Assembly: GCF_008704535.1 (NCBI RefSeq)
Contig: NZ_CP023701.1
Span: 1,302,001-1,366,000, forward strand
Reading direction: 5' to 3'
Origin: Streptomyces subrutilus
GTDB lineage: Bacteria; Actinomycetota; Actinomycetes; Streptomycetales; Streptomycetaceae
DNA: 64,000 bases
The notes below the pieces were generated by a model. The model was given only the letters and a program-made list of their open reading frames with translations, was not told the DNA's origin and did not search any database. Position 1 is the stretch's first letter. Each line of letters opens with the position of its first letter. A program made the position numbers and the translations under genes. Positions 15,505 to 24,457 of this stretch are shown one piece after another.

Positions 15505-18500
15505 TTGTCCTCCTCGGGGTCCGCGGACGTGCCCGCGGCGGCGGCCGCGAGTTCGGGCAGCAGGACGCCGATGTCCTCGGCCCGCTGCGCCAGGAAGGCC
15601 AGACCGGCTCGCAGCTGCTCGCCGGTGACGGCCGGGGAGAGTCCGCTGCGGCGCAGCCACGGCTGCCAGCCCCGGGCCTGTACGCCGGCCTCGTCGAGCT
15701 CGTGGCCCTCCATCTCGTAGAGGGCGGTGGCGGAGAGGACCTTGCTGCCGGTGGCCTTGGCCTGTACCGCGACCAGCCGCTGCCATTCGGTCAGCGTGAC
15801 GGTGCGGGTGGGCAGGCCGGCCTCGTGGAGGGCCTCGAAGAGGTCCTCCAGGCTGGGCGAGATCTCGTCGACCAGGTGGTAGGCGCGTCCCACGGAGCGG
15901 GTGGACACGGCCAGTTCGGCCACCGCGCGGGCCAGGACGTCCACCGGGGAGACGGGCATGCCGCGGTCGTCGACCGGGCGGGCCCCGACGACCAGGCCGC
16001 TGGCGAGCAGGAACCAGATGAGGTCCTTGTCGTTGCAGGCGCCGGTCTTGCTGGAGGCCATGATCAGGCCGGGCCGGAAGATCCGGACGCGCATGCCGTC
16101 CTGGTCCGCGCGCTCCAGGATGCGCTCGCCGACCCACTTGCTGACGCCGTAGCCGCCGAGCTGGGGGTCCAGGGGCTGTTCGCGGGTCTCCATGAGCTGC
16201 CCGTCCGCTCCGGCGGGGGCGGTGGCGGCGACGGTGGAGATGAAGCTGACGTCGCGGATGCCGAGCGGGCGCATCCAGTTGAGGAGGTCGACCAGCGGGA
16301 GGATGTTGTCCTCGCGCAGCATCCGGTAGGGCTCGGTGAAGACGACCTTGGCCGCGCAGTGCAGCACGTGGCCGATGCGGGTGGCGAGTTCGCCGCCGCG
16401 GTAGGCGCGGACCACGGCGCCGATGTCGCGCAGGTCGCCGGGGACCACGTGCACGCGCGCGGCGTCCGGCTCCGGCAGGTCGAACTTGCGGGCGGCGGCC
16501 TGGAGCCGTGCCATGCCCTCGGCCTCGTCGGCGGCCCGTACGACGCAGTAGACGCGCCCCTTGGAGGCGGCGAGCAGCTCGTCGAGGAGGAAGGCGCCGA
16601 GGTAGCCGGTGGCGCCGGTGAGCAGGACGTCGCGGCCCGGCGCGGTCTCCTTGGCCAGCGGCTCCAGCGGGATCTGGAGGTCCGCGTCGACCAGGGCGCC
16701 GTCGCCGTCGGCCGCCGGGTCGACCTCCTCGTCGCCGAGCCCGGCACCGTTCTTGAGCCCGTGCACGATGGTGGTGAGGCGGCGGATGGTGGCCTGGCTG
16801 CCGCCGGCGCGGTGGATGTTGATCAGTACGCCGTGGCGCTGCTGGATCTCCAGGACCATCTGGACCGACAGCAGGGAGGTGCCGCCGAGGGAGCCGAACT
16901 CGTCGTCGACGCCGATGGTGTCCAGGCCGAACAGCTCCCGCCACAGGGCGGTCAGCTCGGCTTCGAGGACGCCGGCCTCCCCGGTGGCGGGCGCGGTGGG
17001 GGCGGCCGCGGCCGGGGCGGCGGGCAGGAGCGGGCCGTCGAAGGCCGGCAGCCGGTCCAGGGCCCAGTGCCGCTTGCGGGTGAAGGGGTAGGTGGGCAGT
17101 GCGACGCGGCGGCCGGTGCGGCCCGCGGCGGCGGCCCAGTCGACCTCGACGCCGTGCAGCCAGGCGGCGGTGAGGGCCTCGTCGAGGAGGTCGGCGACCT
17201 CCTCCTCCCGCTCGGGGAGGCGGACGAGGTGGCGCTCGCGGCCCGCTTCTCCGTGGCCGACGAGGATCGGGAAGCGTCCGTCGGGCAGGGTCCCGGCCGG
17301 TCCGGTCAGCACGTCGGCCAGCTCGGGCAGCGTCGCACGCAGCCCGTCGGCCAGCGCGTCGACCAGCGGCGCGGGCGTCCCGTCGGCCGGCGGCAGGACG
17401 AGCACCGGGCGGCGCGGGGCGGACCGCTCGGTCCGTACGGCCGGAGGCCGCGGCATCCGCAGGGCGGCGGCCAGCCGGCCGGCCGGGGCGGTGACCACGC
17501 GGCGCTCGGTGAAGGCGGCGCGGCCGACGCGCAGGGTGTGCGCGACGTCGGCGGCGTCGAACTCGCCCTCGTCGAGGGCGTCGGCCAGCCGGCGGGACTG
17601 CTGGTCCAGCTCGGCGCGGGTACGGGCCGACAGGACGAGCCGTACGGTGTCGCGGCGGGGGGCGGGGGCGCGGAGCGGCTCCGGCGGGGCGGCCAGGACC
17701 ACGGCGGCGTTGGTGCCGCCGACGCCCATCGAGTTGACCAGTACGTGCCGGTCGGCGTCGGTGGTCCGCTCGGCGCCCGTGGTGACGAAGAACGGGCTGT
17801 CGTCGAGGATGCCCGGGTCGCGGGGCCGCTCGAAGGTGGGGTGCGGCGGGATCTTGCCGGTGCGCGCGACGTGGACGGCCTTGATGAAGCCGGCGATGCC
17901 GGCGGCCGGTCCGGTGTGGCCGATGTTGGACATGACCGAGCCGAGGGCGCAGTAGCCGCTCTTGTCGGTGGTGGCGCGGAACGCCTTGGTGAGGGCGATC
18001 AGTTCGATGTTGTCGCCGACCGGCGTGGCGGTGCCGTGCGCCTCGACGTACCGCAGCAGTTCGGCGGGCACGTCGGCGGTGCGCAGGGCGGCGGCGATCA
18101 CGTCGGCGACGCCGTTGGGGCTCGGGGCGATGAAGCCCAGCCGGTCGCCGCCGTCGTTGCCGACCGCGCTGCCCTTGATCACGGCCAGGACGTTGTCGCC
18201 GTCCGCCAGGGCGTCGTCGAGCCGGCGCAGGGCGACGACGCCGACGCCCGAGCTGTATGTGGTGCCCGTGGAGGAGGCGTCGAAGGAGCGGCAGTAGCCG
18301 TCCTCGGAGAGCACCCCGCCGGGCTGGTGGCGGTAGCCGCGGAAGGGCTCCAGCACGGTGGCGCCACCGGCGAGGGCGATGTCGCACTCTCCGGAGAGCA
18401 GGCTGAGGGTGGCGTAGTGGACGCCGTACAGCGAGGAGGAGCAGCCGGTCTGGAGGCTGACGGCGGGGCCGCGCAGGCCGAGCTTGTAGGCGGCGCGGGA

Positions 18501-18980
18501 GGTCATGAAGTCGGCCTGGCCGCCCACGGTCAGTTCGAGGTCGTCCACGGCGGCGCGCAGGCCGGACTCGCGGGCCTTGGCGGCCAGGAGCGCGGCCGAG
18601 TAGTTGCCGGCGGCGCTGCCCGCGAAGACGCCGACGACCGGGCCGTCCTTGCGGACGGGGTGGCCGGCGGCCTCCAGGGCCTCCCAGGCGGCTTCGAGGA
18701 AGATCCGCTGCTGGGGGTCGATGGTGTCGGCCTCGCGGGGCGGGTAGCCGAAGAACTCGGAGGCGAAGTCCGCGACGCCGGGGAGCGTGGTGGCGACCCG
18801 TACGAAGGCGGGGTCGGCGAGCATCTCGGCGCTCACGCCGGCGGCCTGGAGCTGCTCGGGGGACATCTCCCGCATGGAGACGACGCCCCGGTCGATGTTG
18901 CGCCAGTACTCCTCGGGGGTGGTGGCGTCCGGGTAGCGCAGGCCGACGCCGATGACCGCGATGTCAGTGCTGTTCGTCAT
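15501..18980 (-). CDS. PKS: ketosynthase - collapsed AT region - ACP - thioester reductase
   Basis: 1159 residues. KS spans ~3-430 with catalytic Cys180 (QTGCSSSL), His315 (EAHGTAT) and His355 (NIGHTG). Residues ~440-640 hold the flanking linkers of an AT (LVLSARTRAELD at the start; WLHGVEVDW and PTYPFTRKRHWA at the end), but only ~100 residues lie between them and no AT active-site motif is visible. ACP spans ~668-745 with Ser702 (FGSLGGTSLLSVQ). The thioester reductase runs ~780-1140 with GATGYLG at 789-795 and catalytic Tyr944/Lys948 (YGVSK). TR domains release the chain reductively as aldehyde or alcohol. The missing AT implies that the extender comes in trans, presumably from the FkbJ-like ACP. 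ATG at 18980, 14 bases after the free PCP gene, with GGAAG upstream. Confidence 0.9.
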   Translation of the reverse strand: MTNSTDIAVIGVGLRYPDATTPEEYWRNIDRGVVSMREMSPEQLQAAGVSAEMLADPAFVRVATTLPGVADFASEFFGYPPREADTIDPQQRIFLEAAWEALEAAGHPVRKDGPVVGVFAGSAAGNYSAALLAAKARESGLRAAVDDLELTVGGQADFMTSRAAYKLGLRGPAVSLQTGCSSSLYGVHYATLSLLSGECDIALAGGATVLEPFRGYRHQPGGVLSEDGYCRSFDASSTGTTYSSGVGVVALRRLDDALADGDNVLAVIKGSAVGNDGGDRLGFIAPSPNGVADVIAAALRTADVPAELLRYVEAHGTATPVGDNIELIALTKAFRATTDKSGYCALGSVMSNIGHTGPAAGIAGFIKAVHVARTGKIPPHPTFERPRDPGILDDSPFFVTTGAERTTDADRHVLVNSMGVGGTNAAVVLAAPPEPLRAPAPRRDTVRLVLSARTRAELDQQSRRLADALDEGEFDAADVAHTLRVGRAAFTERRVVTAPAGRLAAALRMPRPPAVRTERSAPRRPVLVLPPADGTPAPLVDALADGLRATLPELADVLTGPAGTLPDGRFPILVGHGEAGRERHLVRLPEREEEVADLLDEALTAAWLHGVEVDWAAAAGRTGRRVALPTYPFTRKRHWALDRLPAFDGPLLPAAPAAAAPTAPATGEAGVLEAELTALWRELFGLDTIGVDDEFGSLGGTSLLSVQMVLEIQQRHGVLINIHRAGGSQATIRRLTTIVHGLKNGAGLGDEEVDPAADGDGALVDADLQIPLEPLAKETAPGRDVLLTGATGYLGAFLLDELLAASKGRVYCVVRAADEAEGMARLQAAARKFDLPEPDAARVHVVPGDLRDIGAVVRAYRGGELATRIGHVLHCAAKVVFTEPYRMLREDNILPLVDLLNWMRPLGIRDVSFISTVAATAPAGADGQLMETREQPLDPQLGGYGVSKWVGERILERADQDGMRVRIFRPGLIMASSKTGACNDKDLIWFLLASGLVVGARPVDDRGMPVSPVDVLARAVAELAVSTRSVGRAYHLVDEISPSLEDLFEALHEAGLPTRTVTLTEWQRLVAVQAKATGSKVLSATALYEMEGHELDEAGVQARGWQPWLRRSGLSPAVTGEQLRAGLAFLAQRAEDIGVLLPELAAAAAGTSADPEEDK

Positions 18981-18994
18981 GGTTCCGCTTCCTG

Positions 18995-19354
18995 TTACTC
19001 GGATACGAGCTGTTCGCGGCGGGCACGGCCGAGCAGGCCGCCGCGGTTGCGGGCGCCCAGCTCCGCGAGTGCGGCGTCCGCGCCGGCGGGGTCGGCGAGC
19101 AGGGCGGCCTGCGCCCGGACGGTGCTGTGCTGGAACAGGTCGGAGACCTTCAGCGTGCGGGAGGTCAGCGGGTGGAGCTCCTCCCAGAGCATGATGAGCA
19201 GCAGTGAACTGCCGCCCGCTTCGAGGAAGTTGACGTCCTCGGGGACCTCGTCGGCGGTGTCCAGGTCGAGCACCTCGGCCCAGGCCTGGCGCACGCGCGG
19301 GAGGAGGTCGGCCTCGGTCGGGGCCTGGGTGCTGTCGGCCACGGTGTTGTTCAC
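18995..19354 (-). CDS. Free-standing peptidyl/acyl carrier protein
   Basis: 119 residues. The carrier domain spans residues ~15-90 with the attachment Ser in NFLEAGGSSLLLIMLWEEL near residue 50, and PEDVNF before it as in NRPS PCPs. A basic 30-residue C-terminal tail (RNRGGLLGRARREQ) follows and may be a docking segment. The GTG at 19354 overlaps the C-PCP-C stop (GTGA). It sits between the NRPS and the PKS protein, so it may pass the peptide from the second C domain to the KS. It may be charged by the stand-alone A protein. Confidence 0.88.
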   Translation of the reverse strand: MNNTVADSTQAPTEADLLPRVRQAWAEVLDLDTADEVPEDVNFLEAGGSSLLLIMLWEELHPLTSRTLKVSDLFQHSTVRAQAALLADPAGADAALAELGARNRGGLLGRARREQLVSE

Positions 19355-22300
19355 GGTGTTCTCCTGATGAGTGGGTGCGACGCGGGATCGGCGGCCAGGT
19401 CACCGGCGGCGGCGGCCACCTCGGCGAGCAGGTCGCCCACCGTGGACGCCGCGAACAGGTCGGTGGCGTAGGAGGCGGCCAGTTCCACCTCGTGGTCGGC
19501 GCTCTCCGTGGCGACGAGTTCGAGCTCGTACTTGAGGTAGAGCGGATCGAGCGGCCGGTAGTGGCCGGTGGCGGCCCCGTCGAGCGGCGGGGGCGCCGGG
19601 ACGCCGGTCTGGGCGCTCAGGTAGACGGGGGTCAGGGAGGGGCGGCTCAGGTCGCGGTCGGGGTGCAGTTCGGCGGCGAGCGTGTCCAGGGGCACCTGGG
19701 CGTGGCGGTAGGAGACCGTGCTGCTGTCGCGGACCCTGGCGAGCAGCTCGCGCCAGGTGGGGTCGTCGCGCAGGTCCACGCGCAGCACGAGGGTGTTGAC
19801 GAACATGCCGACCGCCTCGGTGCTGGCGGCGGCCTCCCGGCCGGCCCAGGGGAAGGCGAAGAGGAAGTCCCGCTGGCCGCTGCCGCGGGCCAGCGCCACG
19901 GCGAGCAGGGCGGCGGCGGTCATGAACAGGGTGCAGCCGAGCTCGTCGGTGGTGACGGCCCGCAGCCGCGCGGCCACGCCGGGGTCGAGCCGGACCGCGC
20001 AGAGGCCGGCGTCGGTGGTCTGGAGCTCGCCGCGCGGCCAGTCGTGCGGCAGGGCGATGTCGTTGGGCGCCCCGCGCAGGTGCTCCAGCAGGACCGCGGC
20101 GGCCCGCGCGCCCGACGCGTCGGCGCCGGCCCCGGGGTCCGCCGCGGCCACGGTGGCGGGGTGGACGGGCACGGGCAGTTCGGGTTCGTCGCCGGCGCGC
20201 AGGGCCCGGTAGCTCGTGGCGATCTCCGCGAGCAGCAGGTCCCGGGACCAGCCGTCGGCGACGATGTGGTGGACCACCAGGACGAGCAGGGTCCGTTCGG
20301 CGCCGAGGCCGATGACCTCGGCCCGGGCGGGCGACTCCCGGGCCAGGTCGACCGGCGTCCAGCAGAGCCCGGACAGGTGGCCGCGCAGCCGGGCGGCGCT
20401 CCAGTCCACGGCGTCGCCGAGGCCGCAGACGGCCGGGGTGCCGGCCGTGGTGTAGTGCACCTGGCGCTTGCGGCGGTCGAGGTGGAAGAGCGAGCGCAGG
20501 GCGGGGTGCCGGGCGAGCACCAGGTCGACGGCGGCCCGCAGGGCCTCCCGGTCCACCGGGCCGGCGTACTCGACGACGGTGGGGATGAGGTAGGCCGAGC
20601 GGAGCGACGGGAGCCGGTCGAGGAACCAGAACCGCTGCTGCACCGGGGAGGCGGGGTGGGACTCGTCGTCCGCGACGGGCGCGGCCACCGCGGGGGCGCC
20701 GTCCGGGCCCGCGGCTCCGGTGCCCGGCGCGTTCCCGGCGCGCGCCTCGGCGTCGGCCTCCGCCGCGGCGAGCAGCGCGGCCAGCCCGGCGACCGTCGGG
20801 TCGGGCAGGAAGTCGCGGGGCGAGACGGTGAGGCCGTGGCGGCGCTTGGCCTCGGCCAGCATGGTCACGGCCAGCAGCGAGTGGCCGCCCAGGGCGAAGA
20901 AGTCGGCGCCGGGCGCCAGCTCCGCCGCCGCGGGTCCTGCGCCGGCCCGGTCGCTCAGGGCCGCGGCGAACAGGTCCGCGGCCCGCGCCTGCGGGGCGGT
21001 CAGCGCGGGTGCGCCGTCGGCGGCTCCGGCGGCGGGTCCGGGCGCCGCGAGGGGCGGGAGCCCGGGGAGGGGCGGCAGGGCCCCGGGGGCGGGCTCGCCG
21101 GGCAGGGCGGGCAGCTCGGCCAGGGGGACCGTCGGGTCCTTGACGGCGTGGGCGAGCACGTCCGCGAGGCCGTCGGCGACGGCAGCGGCCGTCTCGGGGG
21201 GATAGCGGTCGGTGTCGTACTCGACGGTGACGGACAGCCCGTCGGGCGTCTCCTCCAGGATCAGCAGGAGGTCGAACTTGGCCGTGCCGGTGGGCAGCAC
21301 GGCGGGCGCCGACCAGCGGCCGCCGGCGGTGCGCGGGGCCGAGGTGTTCTGGTAGACGAAGCCGATGTCGACCAGGGCCCGCTGTCCGGCTCCGCGCGCC
21401 CGGGTGACGGCGGCGGTGAGCCGGTCGTAGGGGATGCGCTGGTGGGTCAGGGAGCGGAAGGCCTCGCGGCGGGCGGCGGCGCACAGGTCCGCGAAGGATC
21501 CGGCGGCGTCCACCCGGCAGCGCAGCGGCACCGTGTTGACGAAGAAGCCGACCAGCTCCTCCAGGTCGGGGTGGAGCCGGTTTGCGGTCATCGTGCCGAG
21601 CAGGAAGTCGCTGCGGCCCGACCAGCGGTGCAGGACCGTCTGCACGGCCGCGCCCAGGACGACGTACGGGGTCACGCGCAGGGAGCGCGCCAGGTCGGCG
21701 ACGTGCGCGTGGACAGAGCGGGGGACGGTACGGGTGTACTGCCGGCCCGGCCGCGTCCCTTCGGGGGAGGCGGCCCCGGGGGCGCGGCCGGCGAGGGCCA
21801 GGCCGGGGGGCAGCTCCAGCAGTTCCGCGACCCGGGTCCCGGTGGCGCGGCGCAGCTCCGGTTCCGCCTCGGCCGACCGCTCGCGTACGGCGAATTCGGC
21901 GTAGGTGGTGGGCAGTTCGGGGAAGGTGGCCGGGGCTCCGGCCAGTTCGGCGGTGTAGGCGAGGGCGAGGTCGTCGAAGAGCGGGGCCAGGGACCAGCCG
22001 TCCACGGCGATGTGGTGGACGGTGAGCAGGACGGCGTCGCCGCCGGGCACCGCCTGCCACACGGTGCACCGCAGCAGCGGCCCTTCGGCCAGGTCGAAGG
22101 GGGCGCGGCCGCGGGCCAGGGCGGCCTCGCGGGCCACCGACTCCGCGTCCGGCACCCCGCCGAGGTCGACGGTCTCGACGGCGATGGGGAGCGGGTCCAG
22201 GACGTTCTGGGCGGGCCGTCCGCCGTCCAGCCGGAAGACGGTGCGCAGCGGTTCGTGGCGCAGGACGACCGCGCCCAGCGCGCGGCTGAGGGCGAGCACG

Positions 22301-22422
22301 TCGATCCGGTCGCGGGAGCGGAAGAAGAGCGGGACGTTGTACGTGGGGTTGCCGGGCGCGGCGGCGTCGACGAACCACATGCGCTCCTGGGCGAAGGAGA
22401 GCGGGAGGGCGGGGCGCGTCAC
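19351..22422 (-). CDS. NRPS: condensation - PCP - condensation
   Basis: 1023 residues. The first C domain spans ~5-450 with HHIAVDG at 136-142. A Pro/Ala-rich linker and a PCP follow, with the attachment Ser in DFFALGGHSLLAVTMLAE around residue 550. The second C domain starts with SPVQQRFWFLDRL and has VVHHIVADGWS. Both C domains keep the HHxxxDG catalytic motif. There is no A domain, so its PCP must be loaded in trans. The GTG at 22422 overlaps the A-PCP stop (GTGA). The expected flow is aminoacyl-PCP of the A-PCP protein into C1, product on this PCP, then C2 onto the free PCP or toward the KS. Confidence 0.9.
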   Translation of the reverse strand: MTRPALPLSFAQERMWFVDAAAPGNPTYNVPLFFRSRDRIDVLALSRALGAVVLRHEPLRTVFRLDGGRPAQNVLDPLPIAVETVDLGGVPDAESVAREAALARGRAPFDLAEGPLLRCTVWQAVPGGDAVLLTVHHIAVDGWSLAPLFDDLALAYTAELAGAPATFPELPTTYAEFAVRERSAEAEPELRRATGTRVAELLELPPGLALAGRAPGAASPEGTRPGRQYTRTVPRSVHAHVADLARSLRVTPYVVLGAAVQTVLHRWSGRSDFLLGTMTANRLHPDLEELVGFFVNTVPLRCRVDAAGSFADLCAAARREAFRSLTHQRIPYDRLTAAVTRARGAGQRALVDIGFVYQNTSAPRTAGGRWSAPAVLPTGTAKFDLLLILEETPDGLSVTVEYDTDRYPPETAAAVADGLADVLAHAVKDPTVPLAELPALPGEPAPGALPPLPGLPPLAAPGPAAGAADGAPALTAPQARAADLFAAALSDRAGAGPAAAELAPGADFFALGGHSLLAVTMLAEAKRRHGLTVSPRDFLPDPTVAGLAALLAAAEADAEARAGNAPGTGAAGPDGAPAVAAPVADDESHPASPVQQRFWFLDRLPSLRSAYLIPTVVEYAGPVDREALRAAVDLVLARHPALRSLFHLDRRKRQVHYTTAGTPAVCGLGDAVDWSAARLRGHLSGLCWTPVDLARESPARAEVIGLGAERTLLVLVVHHIVADGWSRDLLLAEIATSYRALRAGDEPELPVPVHPATVAAADPGAGADASGARAAAVLLEHLRGAPNDIALPHDWPRGELQTTDAGLCAVRLDPGVAARLRAVTTDELGCTLFMTAAALLAVALARGSGQRDFLFAFPWAGREAAASTEAVGMFVNTLVLRVDLRDDPTWRELLARVRDSSTVSYRHAQVPLDTLAAELHPDRDLSRPSLTPVYLSAQTGVPAPPPLDGAATGHYRPLDPLYLKYELELVATESADHEVELAASYATDLFAASTVGDLLAEVAAAAGDLAADPASHPLIRRTP

Positions 22423-24251
22423 GGGACGGCCACCTCCCCCGTCTCCGCGCCGACGTGGCCGGCCAGCTCGCCGAGGGTGTCGGACAGCAGGACCGCCCCC
22501 GCGTCCACCGGCACGCCGAGCCGCTTGAGGACGCGGGCGGCGACCTGCATGGCGAGGATGGAGTTGCCGCCCAGGTCGAGGAAGTTGTCGGAGGGGAGCA
22601 CGGTCCGGTCGGTGCCGAGCACGTCCTGCCAGATCGCGGCGAGCGCGGCGGTCACGGACTCGGAGTCGGGGGCGGGCTCGGGGGCGGCGGGCGCAGCGGG
22701 GGCGGCCGGGGCGAGGAGTTCGAGGAGCCGGGCCCGGTCGGCCTTGCCGGTGGACCCGAAGGGGACCCGGTCGAGGACCAGCCAGCGGGCGGGGAGCATG
22801 TAGCGGGGCAGCGTCTCGCCGAGCCGCCGGTTCAGGGCGGCGGGCAGCTCGGCCGCGGCGACCTCGGCGGACGCCTCGCGGGAGGGCAGGACGAAGCCGA
22901 CGAGGGAGGCGGTGGGCCCCTCGCCCACCTTCTCGACGAAGGCGGAGTCGGCCAGGCCGCAGGCCAGGGCGGACCGCTCGATCTCCTCCAGCTCGATGCG
23001 GAAGCCGCGCAGCTTGACCTGGCGGTCGCTGCGGCCGAAGAGCTCGACCGCGCCGCCCGGCAGCAGCCGGCCGGTGTCGCCGGTGCGGTAGATCCGCTGC
23101 CCGGTGGCCGGGTGGGTGACGAAGCGTTCGGCGGTCAGCTCGGGGCGTCCCAGGTAGCCGAGGGCCACCCCGGGCCCGCCCACGCACAGTTCGCCGGTCT
23201 CGCCCGCCGGGACCTCGTTCAGGCCGGCGTCGAGCAGGTACAGGGCGGTGTCCTGGAGCGGGTATCCGACGGGGATGCGCTCCGCACCGGCCAGGCTCTC
23301 GGGGGTGCAGTCGAAGTAGGCGGCGAAGGTGGTGGTCTCGGTGGGGCCGTAGCCGTTGACCAGCCGGGCGGGCGGCTCGGCGGCCAGCACGCGGTTGACG
23401 GCGGTCAGTTCCAGTTGCTCGCCGCCGACGACGAGGTTGCGCAGGGTGCCGAAGGCGCCGGGCCGCTCCCTCGCCACGGTGTGGAAGAGGGAGGTGGTCA
23501 GGAACATGGTGTCGATGCGCTCGGTGCGGATGAGCGCGGTCCACTCGTCGATGGGCAGGTCGGTGACGGAGGGGAAGACGACGACGGTGGCACCCGCGGT
23601 GAGGGTGTTCCAGAGCTCGAAGGTGGTGGCGTCGAAGGCGGGGTTGGCGGCGCTGGCCACCTGGTCGCCGGCCTCGACGGTGCAGAAGCGGGAGCGCAGC
23701 GCGAGGCGCAGCACGGCCCGGTGCGGGACGACCACGCCCTTGGGGCGTCCCGTGGAACCCGAGGTGAAGTTGACGTAGGCCGGGTCGTCGCCGGCCGAGG
23801 CGATCACCGGCACGGGGGCGCCCGGGTCCGTACGGGGGAGCGCCAGCGCTTCGACGCCCTCGGGCAGCCAGGAGGCGGGGTCGGCCCAGCGGCCGCCCGC
23901 GCCGGCGCCGCGGCCGGGTGCGTGCACGGCGAACCGCGCACCCGACCCGGCCACGATGTCGGCGAGGCGGCTCGTGGGGGCCAGGCCGTCCAGCGGGAGG
24001 TAGGCCGCGCCGGCGCGCAGGATGCCGAGGAAGGTGACGACCAGGTCGACCGACCGGTCCTGGGCGACCGCGACCAGGTCGCCCGGGGAGACCCCGCGCC
24101 GTGCCAGATCCGCGGCCAGCCAGCCCGCCCGCCGCCAGAGCTCCTGGTACGAGAGCTCTTCGGCGCCTTCGGGTGCGCGGACGGCGCAGCCGTCCGGCCG
24201 GCGCTCGACCCAGTGCGCCACGATGTCATGCACGTTGGCTGCGTCCGACAC
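22419..24251 (-). CDS. NRPS: adenylation - PCP loading protein
   Basis: 610 residues. The A domain (~10-510) has FTSGSTGRPKGVVVPHR near 162-178, NPAFDATTFELWNTL near 203, VNGYGPTETTTFAAYF, YRTGDTGRL, LRGFRIELEEIE and the final Lys in VPFGSTGKADRAR. The PCP is at ~530-605 with Ser in DNFLDLGGNSILAMQV. Aligning by eye to the GrsA pocket gives DAFSVGGTFK, close to codes I recall for valine (DAFWIGGTFK); treat this as a weak hint of a small branched residue. GTG at 24251 follows GGGGAC. No upstream C domain, so this is probably the initiating module. Confidence 0.9.
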   Translation of the reverse strand: MSDAANVHDIVAHWVERRPDGCAVRAPEGAEELSYQELWRRAGWLAADLARRGVSPGDLVAVAQDRSVDLVVTFLGILRAGAAYLPLDGLAPTSRLADIVAGSGARFAVHAPGRGAGAGGRWADPASWLPEGVEALALPRTDPGAPVPVIASAGDDPAYVNFTSGSTGRPKGVVVPHRAVLRLALRSRFCTVEAGDQVASAANPAFDATTFELWNTLTAGATVVVFPSVTDLPIDEWTALIRTERIDTMFLTTSLFHTVARERPGAFGTLRNLVVGGEQLELTAVNRVLAAEPPARLVNGYGPTETTTFAAYFDCTPESLAGAERIPVGYPLQDTALYLLDAGLNEVPAGETGELCVGGPGVALGYLGRPELTAERFVTHPATGQRIYRTGDTGRLLPGGAVELFGRSDRQVKLRGFRIELEEIERSALACGLADSAFVEKVGEGPTASLVGFVLPSREASAEVAAAELPAALNRRLGETLPRYMLPARWLVLDRVPFGSTGKADRARLLELLAPAAPAAPAAPEPAPDSESVTAALAAIWQDVLGTDRTVLPSDNFLDLGGNSILAMQVAARVLKRLGVPVDAGAVLLSDTLGELAGHVGAETGEVAVP

Positions 24252-24298
24252 AGCAAGTCCCCATTTCTGCAGAGGTTCCGGAGCCGAGGCGGGTGCCG

Positions 24299-24457
24299 CT
24301 AGGGCTTCGGGGATCCCCAGCCGTGGTCGGCGAGCACGTTGACGTCGGAACCGGAACCGCCGTGCCCTGCCTGCATTCCCGAGGAGACGAGCGGGAGGGC
24401 CGCGAGGATGAGGGCTGCCGTCGTCGTGCCGAGAATCTGGGTGAGGCGCTTGCGCAT
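24299..24457 (-). CDS. Small secreted peptide, first gene of the NRPS operon
   Basis: 52 residues from ATG at 24457. It has a basic start (MRKRLTQ), a hydrophobic core (TTAALILAALPLV) and a likely signal-peptidase site near SSGMQA. A mature part of about 25 residues rich in Gly, His, Ser and Asp follows, ending in DHGWGSPKP. The stop is 47 bases before the A-PCP start on the same strand, so it is probably the leader gene of the operon. The ribosome site is not strong (GAAG close, GGGA further up). No Cys or RiPP core pattern is obvious. Function unknown: it could be a signal, a processed peptide, or an ordinary small secreted peptide of the kind common in Streptomyces. Confidence 0.5.
   Translation of the reverse strand: MRKRLTQILGTTTAALILAALPLVSSGMQAGHGGSGSDVNVLADHGWGSPKP

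Noticed and set aside
15702..19367. Very long open frame on the plus strand opposite the PKS and PCP genes
   Set aside because: It is antisense to clear KS, ACP and TR motifs, has Gly/Arg/Val-rich composition with no domain, and arises because stops are rare in very GC-rich DNA.
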